Source: JAEUIG01 sp046349775
Lineage (GTDB): Bacteria; Planctomycetota; Planctomycetia; Planctomycetales; Planctomycetaceae
Length of the DNA: 44,988 nucleotides
Reading direction: 5' to 3'
NCBI GenBank assembly: GCA_046349775.1
Contig: JAXMBS010000046.1
Coordinates: forward strand, 1 to 44,988
The notes beneath the pieces are model-generated. The model was not told the origin of the DNA. It did not search any database and saw only the letters and a list, made by a program, of their open reading frames with translations. Below are positions 20,729 through 30,932 of the stretch, in pieces. The translations under genes were made by a program, and so were the position numbers. Numbering within the stretch: position 1 is the stretch's first letter; each line of letters starts with the position of its first letter.

Positions 20729-21214
20729 GGGCGGCCGGAATCGCGTCCAGACCCTGCCGCCCCGCTCAGGAGGGGACCCCTAGATTATGCCTCCACCCCG
20801 ACCGTTCCGGCAGGTGTCAAGATAGGCAAGGAGCGACTGTGTGGACTGCATGGTTGCGGGGGAGCGCACTGCAGGCGGACAGTGATGGAGAAGAGCTCTG
20901 CCGCTCCTGCCTTTGCCTCACTCCGAATTGAAGTAGCTACAGGGCAGCACTCGTCGCATCAGCCCACGAGGGTATGCTGATCGTTGCTGCGTGCTCACCG
21001 CGGCCTTTGGCAGTGGTAACGCATGCGCCGAAATACTCGGCCGATCGTATGAATAACCGTCACGGAAGCGATGGCAAATCTGAGCGCTAGCCTCGATGCA
21101 GCACATGCAGCGAAGAGGACAAACTGAAACACCAGGTACTGCGTCTTCGTTCTCCGCGCTGCTTGGACCTCTGTTGGGCGAGGATCAGTCTTTCTGTCAA
21201 AACAAGTCACACGC
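20729..21214. other. Gene-poor stretch after the integrase module
   Basis: 486 bases between the mobile-element gene and the convergent WD40-kinase gene. I see no convincing gene, RNA or strong hairpin. The minus-strand ORF at 20995-21237 overlaps the kinase end and has no recognisable features. If an integrated element begins at tRNA-Val, its far boundary could lie here, but I found no copy of the tRNA 3' end. Confidence 0.4.
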
Positions 21215-24200
21215 CTACCAACCGATCTGCAGTCCATTCAGCCGCTCGCGTAGCAAATCCACTCGTAACAGTCGAATTGCCGTCTCACGTTCGACCAGGA
21301 ATGCCAAAGTATTGCCGTCGGAATTTGCGGCGAGTTCCATAATAGGCGCCGAGTGGGGGCCTAGTGTCAGAATCGACAACAACTCTCCGTGCTCGACTTT
21401 CCAGAGCTTGAGATCGCCGTCTCGACCGCCCGAAGCGATCGTGTCCGGACCGACTCGTGTAAGTGCTGACACCGCGTCTTGATGGGCATTCAGCACCTCC
21501 GCACCAGGTTCCAGCATCGGAAGCGTGACAAGTCGTATGTTGCCATGCCGATCTCCGAGAACTACCTGCGATTCGTTTCCGGTAAACGACAGTGCGTCAA
21601 TCTCATATCCCAGGTCACGTTCAGCCCTGACCTTGCCTTCCGGCGACAGCACGCGGAGCTTCCCATCGATGGACGAGCAGACGATGCAATGATCGTTCAC
21701 AATCAATGAAAGAATCCGGCTGGCGCGAAGGTCGGCTTCGGATTGCAGATTTGTCCAGAGCGGTCTCAATTGGCCGCTGTCCTGGTTCAGTGCACGAACT
21801 TCCCCAGGGTGACGATTCCCAGATCCATTTAACGATTGGGTGGATCGCGATGCATACAGCAGAGTTTGCCCGTCGGGCGAGAATGTCAGTTGGTCTCCTC
21901 CTTGAGGCGACGTGTATTCTTGCAAAACTGCCAGGGTCCCCCGATCGATGATCCACAGTCGATTCAATGACTCGCTGGAACGCGATGGTTCGATCACCGC
22001 AAGGCGGCGCCCGTCTGGCGAAATCCGGACCAGATCTCGATCCTTGGAGGACAGTAGCCGTTCCGTGTTCGCTGACGAATCAATCTCGCGGACAGTAAGT
22101 ATGCACCCGGCATTGGGCTCATCGAATCCACCGATGTCCAGCATTGCAGCCAAGTATCGACCGTCCCGGCTCAAGTCCATGTGAACCACCAACTGCGACT
22201 GGCAGAGTTGTGTCATTCGCACGGTTGACGAAGACAGGTCGTAAACTGTGACGCGGTCGTCCCCACAAACAGCGAGGGTATTTCGACTTGGCTGAAAGCG
22301 ACCGACAATATGCCCGCGACCTCCCGTGGGGATTACCGCGACGACTTCGCGCGCAGCAAGGTCCCAGACGATCAATTGATCGGATGCACTCGAAACCAAC
22401 CACTGCCCGTCTGACGAAATGTCGATTCCATGCAATTCTGTCAAGTGATTGTAAATCAGCCTGCGACTGGCGATCGGCGACGTGAACACTTGTCGCACGC
22501 AGTCGTAAATGTCGAAGCCAGTCCCGCGCCCAGAATCAGCGCCCTGTCCATTAGGGTAGGCCGTGGCGTAGTAATAGCCATCGAGGCGCCGCTCGGTTCG
22601 CGATTGACTCCAGCGTTTGGGCCCGCAGAAACTCCACTCGACCTGCCATCGCAACTACGGTCTCTTCTGAATCACGTTGGCCGCTGACGACCGCCAAATC
22701 AGTGATTGGGCGATCCAATTGAATTGCGTTGATCAGTTTTCCATCGAGTTGCCAATGCTTGATGGAACCGTCTTCACAGGACGTGAAGATTGTTTTCTGA
22801 TCGAGAGAAAACCGGATGGCGTGGATATAGTGCTCGTGCGCCTGCCAGCCGCGAACGGGCTGCCACGATCCAGTATCGAAAACGTGAATCCACCCGCCGC
22901 GACTCCCCGCATACAACTGGCTTCCATCTGCTTCCGAACACCAGAGATCGGACACCGTCGGACACGTCGGTCCGCGCCCATGCTCCTTTGAAGTCGCGAA
23001 ACTCAAGGAAGGAAGACGCGACCAGTCTGACGTATCAATCACTGCGATCTCGATCCGGTCATCGGAATCGGAATTCGCGCCGACCACCAGCGTGTCGCCG
23101 TCGGGACTGAATGCCAGCGTATAAGCCTCAAAGCAGCAGAGTTCACGTTGCTTGCGAACGTCAAGGGCGGTCAACGCCGACGCTGCTTCACTACGGAGTT
23201 GCAACAAGGCGTTTACATCTTCTACAGGACGCAGTGGCGCGGTTGTCGAGATTTCATCGAGGTTGCTCAGCTCCATCCCGGACATCTCCGGGTACTGCGT
23301 TCGCCGATCCGTGCTGCCGTGGCATAGCTCTTCTACTTGAGCCCGAGACTTTTCGGCGGCAATCGTCTGAGCACTCAGCCGCGACTCGACAGCAGCCCGG
23401 TTGATGCTCGTGACGATCGGTGCCCAAGGCCGTAATTGCCAGTCCAGCGAAACGACAATCGCGGCAATCAGTCCAAACCTTTCCGGATGCCGCTTCAGCC
23501 ATCGCCAGGTCTGCCCTGTGCCCAGTGGCCGCGCTGGACAGGCTGGTCGTCGAGGAACCGCCGCAAGTCATCCGCCAGTTCCTGCGCCGACGAATACCGC
23601 TCCGCAGGTCGAGGCGGACGCACTTCAGGCAGACTTCTTCCAGATCATCGGGGATGTCGGCCACGAGCGATTTTGGTCGAACGATGTGCCCGCTCTGCAC
23701 TTCCCGCAGGATCTCTAGTGAATTGTCGCCGCGATAGACCGGTTGATGCGTCAACAGCTCGTACAAGACCGTGCCCAGGCTGTAGATGTCCGAACGAAAA
23801 TCGACATGGCCGCTGCGACCCGAGGCTTGCTCCGGCGACATGTAAGCCGGCGTTCCGACGAGATCGCCGGTGATCGTGTATCCATCCGATTCCAGAGTTT
23901 GGCAATGCCGAAGTCGGTGAGCTTCCGGAACGAAGGTCGAAAGCTGATTCTCGTCGCAATCGCGATTCAGCGGCGGCAGAAGAATGTTCGCCGGTTTGAT
24001 ATCTCGATGCAGGATTCGCTGGCTGTGCGCCAGTGCCACGGCATCCGCCAGTTGCAGGACCGTTCGCGCCGCGACGCGCGGCGCCACCGGATCGCCATGC
24101 TGGCGCAGCCAGGCGTCAAGTGATGGTCCGGGCACGTAGTCCTGAGCTAGGTAGCAGACGGCTCCCGCGACGCCGGATTCGAACACTGTGACGATGTTCG

Positions 24201-24720
24201 GATGCATCAACTGCAGCGAAGTGACGCCCCCTCCGCCAGAAATCTCTGCCGCATCGACGGATCGACCAGGATGTCCGGCCGCGGGACTTTGAGGGCAACC
24301 AGCCGGTCCGGCACCGGATCTCGCGCGAGGAACACAGCGGCCATGCCCGCCCATGCCCAGACCGCGCAGCACATCAAATCGACCGAACTGCGAGCCGAAC
24401 TCACTCAGTAACGACTTCGTTTCCAGACTGACATCGCAGTCCGCGCCGGCGTGGCGCGCCTGGTCCTGGTCGTGGTTGATCGTCAACGGAACGGAGTGCC
24501 GGACCGATCGGGGGGAATCGGCATACAGAAACTCGAGGTGCCGGCAGGCCTCCGAAAGCTTGTGGCGTTCCTCCGGGCTCAGCAGCCGCAGAGCGCTGTC
24601 GTGCAGTTGGGGGATCCGCGATTCGTGCAGCGCGGTATCAATTTCCAGCATCAACGTCAGGAACTGTTCCGACGGGTCGGCGGGCGATTCGGGTTTCTCG
24701 GTCAGATCGCCGCTACGCAT
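21215..24720 (-). pseudogene. Ser/Thr protein kinase with C-terminal WD40 repeats, frame-broken
   Basis: The ATG at 24718-24720 starts a roughly 1170-residue protein in pieces. An N-terminal helical region (EQFLTLMLEIDTALHESRIP) is followed by the kinase: glycine loop in one frame, AVFLARDPVPDRLVALKVPRPD with the ATP-binding Lys in another (24207-24355), LMHPNIVTVFESG, the catalytic loop HRDIKPANILL, the DFG-type LTDFGIAK in a shifted frame near 23915, then VGTPAYMSPEQASG and AERYSSAQELADDLRRFLDD. A short hydrophobic span near GLIAAIVVSL may anchor it. WD40 repeats follow (IRFSLDQKTIFTSCEDGSIKHW; VSSASDQLIVWDLA; GRDGDLKLWKV), again in two frames, 22551-23285 and 21215-22654. It overlaps the upstream sigma-factor gene by 8 bases. 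Probably a sensor kinase paired with that sigma factor. Confidence 0.8.
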
Positions 24721-25453
24721 GGCGCGGATCGAGCAGTGTCTGTAAGGAATGAATCGCGCGGGCGAACAGCTTACGCGCTGCTTCGGCCGACCGTTGCATG
24801 CGCTGCGCGATCTCGTCGAACGTCAGGTTCTCATCCACCCGCAATCGGATCACTAGCCGCTGGTCCTCCGACAACGCGCCAAGCGCGGCCTGCACGCGCT
24901 CCGAGTATTCCTTGGATCGCAACACGGCGCTTGGCAGTTCGCCGTTCGCGTCGGGCAGCTTCTGGAGAAATGCGCTCCCGCACAGTCGATGCCAGTCGAG
25001 CTCCCGGCGGACGTCTCGGCGCGCTGCGCTCCGGTAATGCTGCAGCGTATTGCCGATCTTGTATTCCAGGATCCGGGTCATCCAGCGCAGCAGGTCTCCT
25101 TCCGTCTCACCGTCAAACCGGTCGAAAACCCGTTGCACTTCGGCAAACGTTTCCTGCACCAGGTCGCTCGCGCCAACCTTGGCCTGCCATTCCGGCTCGA
25201 CCGCGTGATTGGCGATCATCAGCAGATAGTTCCGGCAGCTTTCCAGCAGCTCTCCCAGCGCCGCTGTCGATCCGGCGCGGGCGGCATCGAACCGCTCCTC
25301 AAACCGGTCCGACCCGGGCCGCGATGATTGCGACGGATTGATTTCGATTGAGGAAGTTGCGCCCTTGTCCACAGCGCGCACGCGATCGCTGGAGTGAAGC
25401 ATCCGCAGGAGTTCGACGAAGGGATGGCCCGGAAGTGACAGAATGCGGTCCAA
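24713..25453 (-). CDS. ECF-family RNA polymerase sigma factor
   Basis: The 246-residue product has a sigma-70 region 2 (LLESCRNYLLMIANHAVEPEWQAKVGASDLVQETFAEVQRVFDRFDG), a linker, and a region 4 helix-turn-helix (ALGALSEDQRLVIRLRVDENLTFDEIAQRMQRSAEAARKLFARAI). This is the planctomycete ECF type usually encoded next to Ser/Thr kinases; here the stop overlaps the kinase start (ATGCGTAG), implying translational coupling. The likely role is transcription of a small regulon on command of the kinase. Several in-frame Met codons exist; the ATG near 25402 is as plausible as 25453, since the first 17 residues show no conservation I recognise. Not frame-broken. Confidence 0.9.
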   Translation of the reverse strand: MDRILSLPGHPFVELLRMLHSSDRVRAVDKGATSSIEINPSQSSRPGSDRFEERFDAARAGSTAALGELLESCRNYLLMIANHAVEPEWQAKVGASDLVQETFAEVQRVFDRFDGETEGDLLRWMTRILEYKIGNTLQHYRSAARRDVRRELDWHRLCGSAFLQKLPDANGELPSAVLRSKEYSERVQAALGALSEDQRLVIRLRVDENLTFDEIAQRMQRSAEAARKLFARAIHSLQTLLDPRHA

Positions 25454-26055
25454 GTCTGCCAGTCGGCGCAGTCGGCGTCAATCACGGTCTGCAGGGAATT
25501 CTGTGGAGGTACACGTGATCGCCGGAGCGTCGTCACATTTCTGAAGAACCTTGCGAGCCGGGCATTTTTTGCGTCCGCTTTCCGACAGAACCAGAATTAA
25601 GGGGTGAATGAATGGCGCGCGCCGTACGGCGCCGGTTTGTATTTCCGTCCAAAACAGAAGGTGTGTGCGTCGACGCACACCGTCGGCGTGTTTCGCCAGT
25701 CGCTTCGACATCGTCTGACCTCGTCGTCGACGGGCAGGAAGCAGGTCCCGATGTGCGTGGCCCGCTCCTTGCGCCGGGTCTGTTTGACGCACTCGCAAAC
25801 ATCAAGCCGATGGCCGGCAGTCGTCCTGCTGGGGCGAAGTGCGAGCGTGCGCCGTCCAACATCGTGAGCCGGGCCGGCAACTGACTGCTAAAACCTGATC
25901 GTCTCCAACAAAACCGGCCGGCGAGACTTACCGCCAAGCAAGACCTTCGCCGGCCGGACCGTACCTCACACCCCGACGAGCGGGTCCGCGCGCCGAGGGG
26001 AGGACTGTTTTCATTTTCACAGCGGACCAGTGTACCTCACGCGGAGATTGACGTC
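25454..26055. other. Intergenic region between sigma factor and PEP-CTERM gene
   Basis: About 600 bases separating divergent genes; it must hold both promoters. Short ORFs on both strands look like noise. The only clear structure is a perfect 10-bp inverted repeat, ccggccggcg (25914-25923) and cgccggccgg (25948-25957), with a 24-base spacer, about 100 bases before the PEP-CTERM gene. Confidence 0.4.
25914..25957. promoter_or_regulatory. Inverted repeat / hairpin upstream of PEP-CTERM gene
   Basis: Perfect 10-bp arms of G+C only, loop 24 bases, 98 bases before the start codon. It could be an mRNA leader structure or an operator; no further evidence. Confidence 0.35.
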
Positions 26056-26748
26056 ATGACGCACTTTACGAGAACTGGTTTTGCTGTCCGGCTGCTGGCC
26101 GCGCTCTTCGTCGCGATCGGGGTGTCGGCGTCGGCCGACGCGGGCCTCATCGTGAACGGGTCGTTTGAGGATGGTGCCTACACGAGTTTTGGCGGATATC
26201 AGCGACTATCTAACGGCGACACCAGTCTGACGGGATGGACGGTTGGCGGAGCCGCCGTCGATTGGCACGTCGGGACGCCCAATCCTGGACTCAACCCGGC
26301 ACTGATTAACCCCCATTTCGGTCCCGCCCAGGACGGCTCGCTTGTCGTCGATCTGAATGTCGACGGGGGGGGAGTTACCGGCACGATTTCGCAAACGTTC
26401 GGGACGACCATCGGACACGAGTACCTCCTGTCGTTCTACCTGGCGGGCGATGAGAGGTTCCCGGACCCACAACTGCTCGTATCCATTGCTGGCGTGAATC
26501 AGGTGTTTACTCAACCTGGGTCGCCTCTATACCAGAAGGCGTGGGGACTCAAGACGCTCGACTTTATCGCCATTGCACCGACGACGACTCTCTCGTTTAG
26601 CAGTCTGGACGGGAGCGGCTACTGGGGACCGCTGCTCGACAATGTCGACGTGAACGCCGTAAACACCGTACCTGAACCGGCCAGCTTCGCGCTCCTCAGC
26701 ACCGGGATGCTGGGACTGATCGGATTCCGGACGCGTCGCAGATCCTGA
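26056..26748 (+). CDS. PEP-CTERM sorting-domain protein with DUF642-like lectin fold
   Basis: A 230-residue exported protein. Signal peptide: MTHFTRTGFAVRLLAALFVAIGVSASADA. The mature start LIVNGSFEDG and the motif TSLTGWTVGGAAVDWHVGTPN are typical of DUF642/galactose-binding-like domains found in PEP-CTERM proteins. The C-terminus is a textbook sorting tag: VPEPASF, a hydrophobic helix (ALLSTGMLGLIGF) and the basic tail RTRRRS. Such proteins are processed by an exosortase/EpsH-type enzyme and sent to the cell surface or extracellular matrix. No exosortase is in the window. The ATG has GGAG 9 bases upstream. It lies 170 bases before the DUF1559 operon; whether it shares regulation is unknown. 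Confidence 0.9.
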   Translation: MTHFTRTGFAVRLLAALFVAIGVSASADAGLIVNGSFEDGAYTSFGGYQRLSNGDTSLTGWTVGGAAVDWHVGTPNPGLNPALINPHFGPAQDGSLVVDLNVDGGGVTGTISQTFGTTIGHEYLLSFYLAGDERFPDPQLLVSIAGVNQVFTQPGSPLYQKAWGLKTLDFIAIAPTTTLSFSSLDGSGYWGPLLDNVDVNAVNTVPEPASFALLSTGMLGLIGFRTRRRS

Positions 26749-26918
26749 ACTTGGCCGGCGTCTCGGTGGCCGGATCACCGACAGGCTGGCCGATATCGGC
26801 ATCGTCTGATCGACAGCGTCTTTCCCCCGCAAAACCACACGCTGCGCCGGTGCGCGCGTTTGGGTCTCGTTCAGTTTCTGCGATCGGTCTCCAAATTCCC
26901 CGCCTTCGGAGTACGAAC

Positions 26919-27930
26919 ATGTCTCACAGCCGACATCGCACGGGTTTTACCTTAATCGAGCTCCTGGTCGTGATCGCCATTATCGCGATTCTGATTGCTC
27001 TCTTGCTGCCCGCCGTGCAGCAGGCGCGAGAGGCGGCCCGCCGCGTGCAATGCAAGAACAACCTGAAACAGTTCGGGCTCGCGCTGCACAACTACCATGA
27101 CGTGTTCGGCACCTTTCCGCCGGGTATGCGGTTTCGCAAGTTTGACGAACCGGTCGGCGGCGCCTTCTTCTCGTTGCTCCCGTACATCGAGCAAGCGAAC
27201 ATTCAGACCACCATCGACACGAGCCTGGAATGGTTCAATACGCCGGCAGCCCTCTGCCGGCTGCCACTCCCGCTCTTCGTGTGCCCTTCCGATCCCGCTC
27301 CGAATCCGGCGTTCTATCCCGCCATCGCGGCCGCAAATTTCCCGGCGGGCGGGACGTTTGCCATCTCGTCGTATGGCATCAACCTGGGCGCCAATGACGC
27401 GATCTGCCACAGCCCCGGCGGCGGCGCTCCTCCCGTGACGCCGCAATCGGGAGTCTTTGCCAATCAGTCCAAGACGCGGATCGCCTCGATCATTGACGGA
27501 ACAAGCAACACATTCGCGCTGCTTGAGGCAGCGGGCGGCTTCCGCCTGTGCAATGGAGTCGGGTGCACCACGCCCCTGCCCACGGGCGAGACCTCGACGA
27601 TGAGTTGGCTGATCGGCGGGTACTCGATCGAACTCTATTACGCCGGCGGATTCCGCTACCCCGGCATCTACGTGAGCACGGTCGAGCCGATTAACAAGAC
27701 GCCCGTCACCGATTCACGGGGGATGTTATTCAACGGCGCGTATCTGGACTGCCGATCGAGCCAGAATGGTGGGCCGCACTGGGCGACGCACGCGTGCAGC
27801 TTCCACACCGGCGGCGCCCAATTCCTGCTGTGCGACGGCTCGGTCCGGTTGATCAGCCAGAACATCAGCATGGTGACCTATCGAGCGCTTGTCCACGATC
27901 CAGGGCAGCGAGGTCGTCGGAGAGTTCTGA
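26919..27930 (+). CDS. DUF1559 pseudopilin-like (type II secretion G-like) protein, one frameshift
   Basis: The ATG at 26919 opens the type IV pilin-like N-terminal signal GFTLIELLVVIAIIAILIALLLPAVQQ, followed by the DUF1559 hallmark REAARRVQCKNNLKQFGLALHNYHD. The end carries the family motif FHTGGAQFLLCDGSVRLISQNIS. As written the frame runs on into the next gene; adding one switch near 27886 gives the normal family terminus LSTIQGSEVVGEF and TGA at 27928-27930, and the total length (1012 bases) is one base over a multiple of three. These proteins are abundant in planctomycetes, are membrane-anchored with a large outer domain, and their function is unproven. First gene of a tight operon. Confidence 0.9.
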
Positions 27931-27935
27931 AATGG

Positions 27936-29966
27936 ATGCTCTGTAGTCGGCCGATTGGTGCTCTTGCTGGTGGGGAGAAAGACGCTGTGATTGGCTGTCG
28001 CGCTGTGTGTCCGCAGATTGCCGGGTGGGCGATCGTTGTTGCGCTCTATCTGGCCGCGCAACCGCCGACGCTGACCCCCTCAGAAACCCAGCGGCTGGCA
28101 CGGCAGTTCCGGTTTGAGAAGCTCCCGATCCCGCCCTGCGCCGGGATTCGGGACCGAACCGCGCGGGCGGTGCATCCGAGCCTGCGGCATATCGCCTCGA
28201 ATGTGTCGTTTGTGGGGGCGGCCGTGGCCGTGGCGGACATCGACGGAGACGGTCTGCCCAACGACCTGGTGTCGGTCGACCCACGGGCCGACCAGATCGC
28301 CATCGCACCGGCGCCGGGCACCGGCGAACGTTATGCGCAGATTCACATTGAATCCGGGGGAGCTGCACTTCGAAGCATCGAGCACGGCGGCGATGGGCAC
28401 GTTGATCGGCGATTTCGATGAAGACGGGCAGTCGGATGTGTTGGCGTATTACTGGGGACGCTCCCCGATTCTGTTTCTTCGGCGGTCCGCGGACCTCGCG
28501 CACATGTGACGGACCCGCCCGCTGCGCAGAGTTTTCAGCCGCACGAACTCGTCGATCCTCCGCAAATCTGGAACACCAGCGCCGTCACCCAGGCGGACCT
28601 CGACGGTGACGGGCATCTCGACCTGATCGTGGGCAACTACTACCCCGATGGCGCACGGGTTCTCGATGCGGACGCCACTGGTCGCGAACAGATGAACCAG
28701 TCGTTTTCCCGGGCCGACAACGGCGGCCGTAATCGTCTGTTCCTCGCTGTCCCGGCTGCACGCGACTCGCAATCGGCGGACGCAGACTCGCAAGTCACCT
28801 TCCGCGAAGCGACGGACGTTCTGGCCGACGAAGTCGCCTGTGGCTGGACGTTTGGCATCGGAGCGGCCGACCTGGACGGCGATCTGCTCCCTGAAATCTA
28901 CTTTGTCCAGGACTTCGGCCCCGATCGTCTGCTCCATAACCGCTCCCGCCCTGGTCAGCTCGAGTTCGCCCTGCTGCAAGGAGAACGGGGCTTCACGACG
29001 CCGCGGTCGAAGGTGCTCGGAGGGGACTCGTTCAACGGCATGGGCCTCGACTTCGGCGACGTCAACGGCGACGGCACGCCGGACATCTTTGTCAGCAATA
29101 TCACCGCGGATTTCGGGTTGCACGAAAGCAATTTCCTCTTTGTCAGTCGGCAGCAGGACCTGCCGCGCATGCAACAGGGAATTGCACCGTATCGCGATGA
29201 CAGCGAGCCGCTCGGTGTCTCACGAAGCGGTTGGACCTGGGACGCACGACTGGCGGACTTCAACAATGACGGCGTCCTCGAAGCCCTGCAGGCGTCCGGT
29301 TTCGTCAAAGGGAGCGTCGATCGCTGGCCCGAGATGCAGGAGTTGGGTGTTTCCAACGATCGCGTGGTCTCCGATCCGCGCGCCTGGCCGCACCTCCTGC
29401 CGGGGGACGATATCAGCGGCGGCGATCATAACCCGTTTTTCGTCCGGGCCTCGGATGGGCGCTTCCATGATCTTGCGGCGGCAATCGGCATTGCCGAGCC
29501 GATGTGCACGCGGGGGATTGCACTCGCCGACATCGACGGCGACGGCAGGCTCGATTTCGCGGTGGCGAACCAGTGGGAGTCATCCTACGTGTTCCAGAAT
29601 GCTGCTCCGGACGCCGGCGCCTTTCTGGGGCTGCATCTGCGACTGCCGGTGGGAGATGTCGGGATCTTGTCGACGACGGGCGTTCAAGCGGGCCATCCAC
29701 GGCACGACGTCGCGTCGCGTCCGGCGATCGGCGCCGTGGCCACTGTGCAACTCGCCGATGGACGCTCGCTGACGGCCCAGGTCGACGGCGGGACGGGCCA
29801 CTCCGGCAAGCGTTCGCCGGACCTGCTGTTCGGCCTCGGACGGGACGCAGCCGACGCGGCTGTCCCGGTCACGGTGCGCTGGCGCGGGACCGACGGACGT
29901 ATCCGTACAGAATCGCTGCAAGTCGCCCCGGGCTGGCACGCCGTTCTGCTGCGCGACACCCCCTGA
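27936..29966 (+). CDS. ASPIC/UnbV-type FG-GAP repeat protein (CRTAC1-like), compensated frameshift
   Basis: The roughly 676-residue product is secreted or membrane-bound: an N-terminal hydrophobic stretch (IAGWAIVVALYLAA) precedes FG-GAP/VCBS repeats with calcium-type DxDxDG loops (VADIDGDGLPN, IGDFDEDGQSD, ADLDGDGHLD, GDVNGDGTPD, ADFNNDGVLE, ADIDGDGRLD). The C-terminus is an ASPIC/UnbV domain (PAIGAVATVQLADGRSLTAQVDGGTGHSGKRSPDLLFGLG). The stretch from about 28340 to 28500 is in another frame (GELHFEASSTAAMGTLIG), yet the total length is an exact multiple of three. The start is ATG 27936, 5 bases after the DUF1559 stop. UnbV homologs sit beside UnbU in enediyne clusters; the next gene here is UnbU-like, so the two probably act together. 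Confidence 0.85.
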
Positions 29967-29982
29967 GAATGGAAGCACGATT

Positions 29983-30929
29983 GTGAACCTGGCGGTCATC
30001 ACCAACGACGTCGCTCCCGTCCGGGAACTGCCATTGGCAGCTCCCGCGCCGCGGCGGTCCGCCACGCAGCAGGTGGCCCTGCAACGCTTTGCCGTGGCGA
30101 TCACGGTGCTGACGATTGCCGGACACGCGTTCCTGGGGTTTGAGCAATCGTATGCGCAGCCCTGCGTGGCGCTTGCCGCGGCATACGCCACACAACTGCT
30201 GCTGGAGACGATCGAGGCCTGGTCGCGGCGCCGGCGACCGCACTACGCCGGCGGCGCTCGCAAACTCGTGCAGTTCCTGCTGCCGGCACATATTTCGGGT
30301 CTCGCCGTGGCCATGTTGCTGTATTACAACGATCGGCTGCTGATCGTCGCCTTCACCTCGGCGGTCTCGATCGCGTCGAAGTGGCTGTTTCGGGCGCCGG
30401 TTCACGGCCAGTGGCGGCACTTTTTCAATCCGTCGAATTTCGGGATCACCGCCACGCTGCTGCTGTTCCCGTCGGTGGGACTGCTGCCCCCGTGGCAGTT
30501 CACCGAAAACGTCGGGGACACGCTCGACATGCTGCTGCCGCTGGCCATCCTGGCGCTCGGCACCTACCTGCACGTGGGCTACGCGAAACGAGTCCCGCTG
30601 ATAGTCGCCTGGCTGAGCGGATTTGTGCTGCAGCGCGATCCGGGGCGGCCCTGTTCGACAATTCCTGGCTGGCAAGCCTCGCGCCGATGACGGGCGTGGC
30701 CTTTGTCCTGTTCACGTTCTACATGGTGCCCGACCCGGCGACGACGCCCGAGCGACCACTCGCCCAGGCGATGTTCGGAGTCGCCGTGGCCGCCACGTAT
30801 GGAGTTCTGATGAGCCTGCATCAGGCGAATGGACTGTTCCTGGCGCTCACCATCGTGTGTGGCGCTCGGGCCATCGGCCTGTTCCTGTCGGCTTTGACGC
30901 GGCGTGGCCCGCACGGGGGATCTGCCTGA
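29983..30929 (+). CDS. UnbU-like integral membrane protein (NqrB/RnfD-related), one frameshift
   Basis: A roughly 315-residue polytopic membrane protein resembling UnbU of enediyne clusters and, more distantly, NqrB/RnfD electron-transport subunits. Diagnostic motifs are HFFNPSNFGITATLLLFPSVG, PPWQFTEN, and PMTGVAFVLFTFYMVPDPATTPERP with multiple hydrophobic helices. The frame breaks near 30640 (FVLQ continues as AARSGAALFDNSW); the span is one base short of a multiple of three, consistent with one missing base. The GTG start has GGAAG 7 bases upstream and lies 16 bases after the UnbV-like gene. RnfD/NqrB relatives bind flavin through a conserved Ser/Thr in the membrane region; I cannot confirm such a site here. 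The substrate or electron carrier is unknown. Confidence 0.82.
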
Positions 30930-30932
30930 GCC

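Noticed and set aside
26751..28421. Apparent fusion of DUF1559 with the N-terminus of the FG-GAP protein
   Set aside because: The family terminus LSTIQGSEVVGEF and a stop appear one frame over at 27928-27930, so the fusion comes from a single frameshift.
27936..30929. Enediyne biosynthetic gene cluster
   Set aside because: Only the UnbV- and UnbU-like genes are present; no iterative polyketide synthase, thioesterase or UnbL-like gene is seen in 45 kb.
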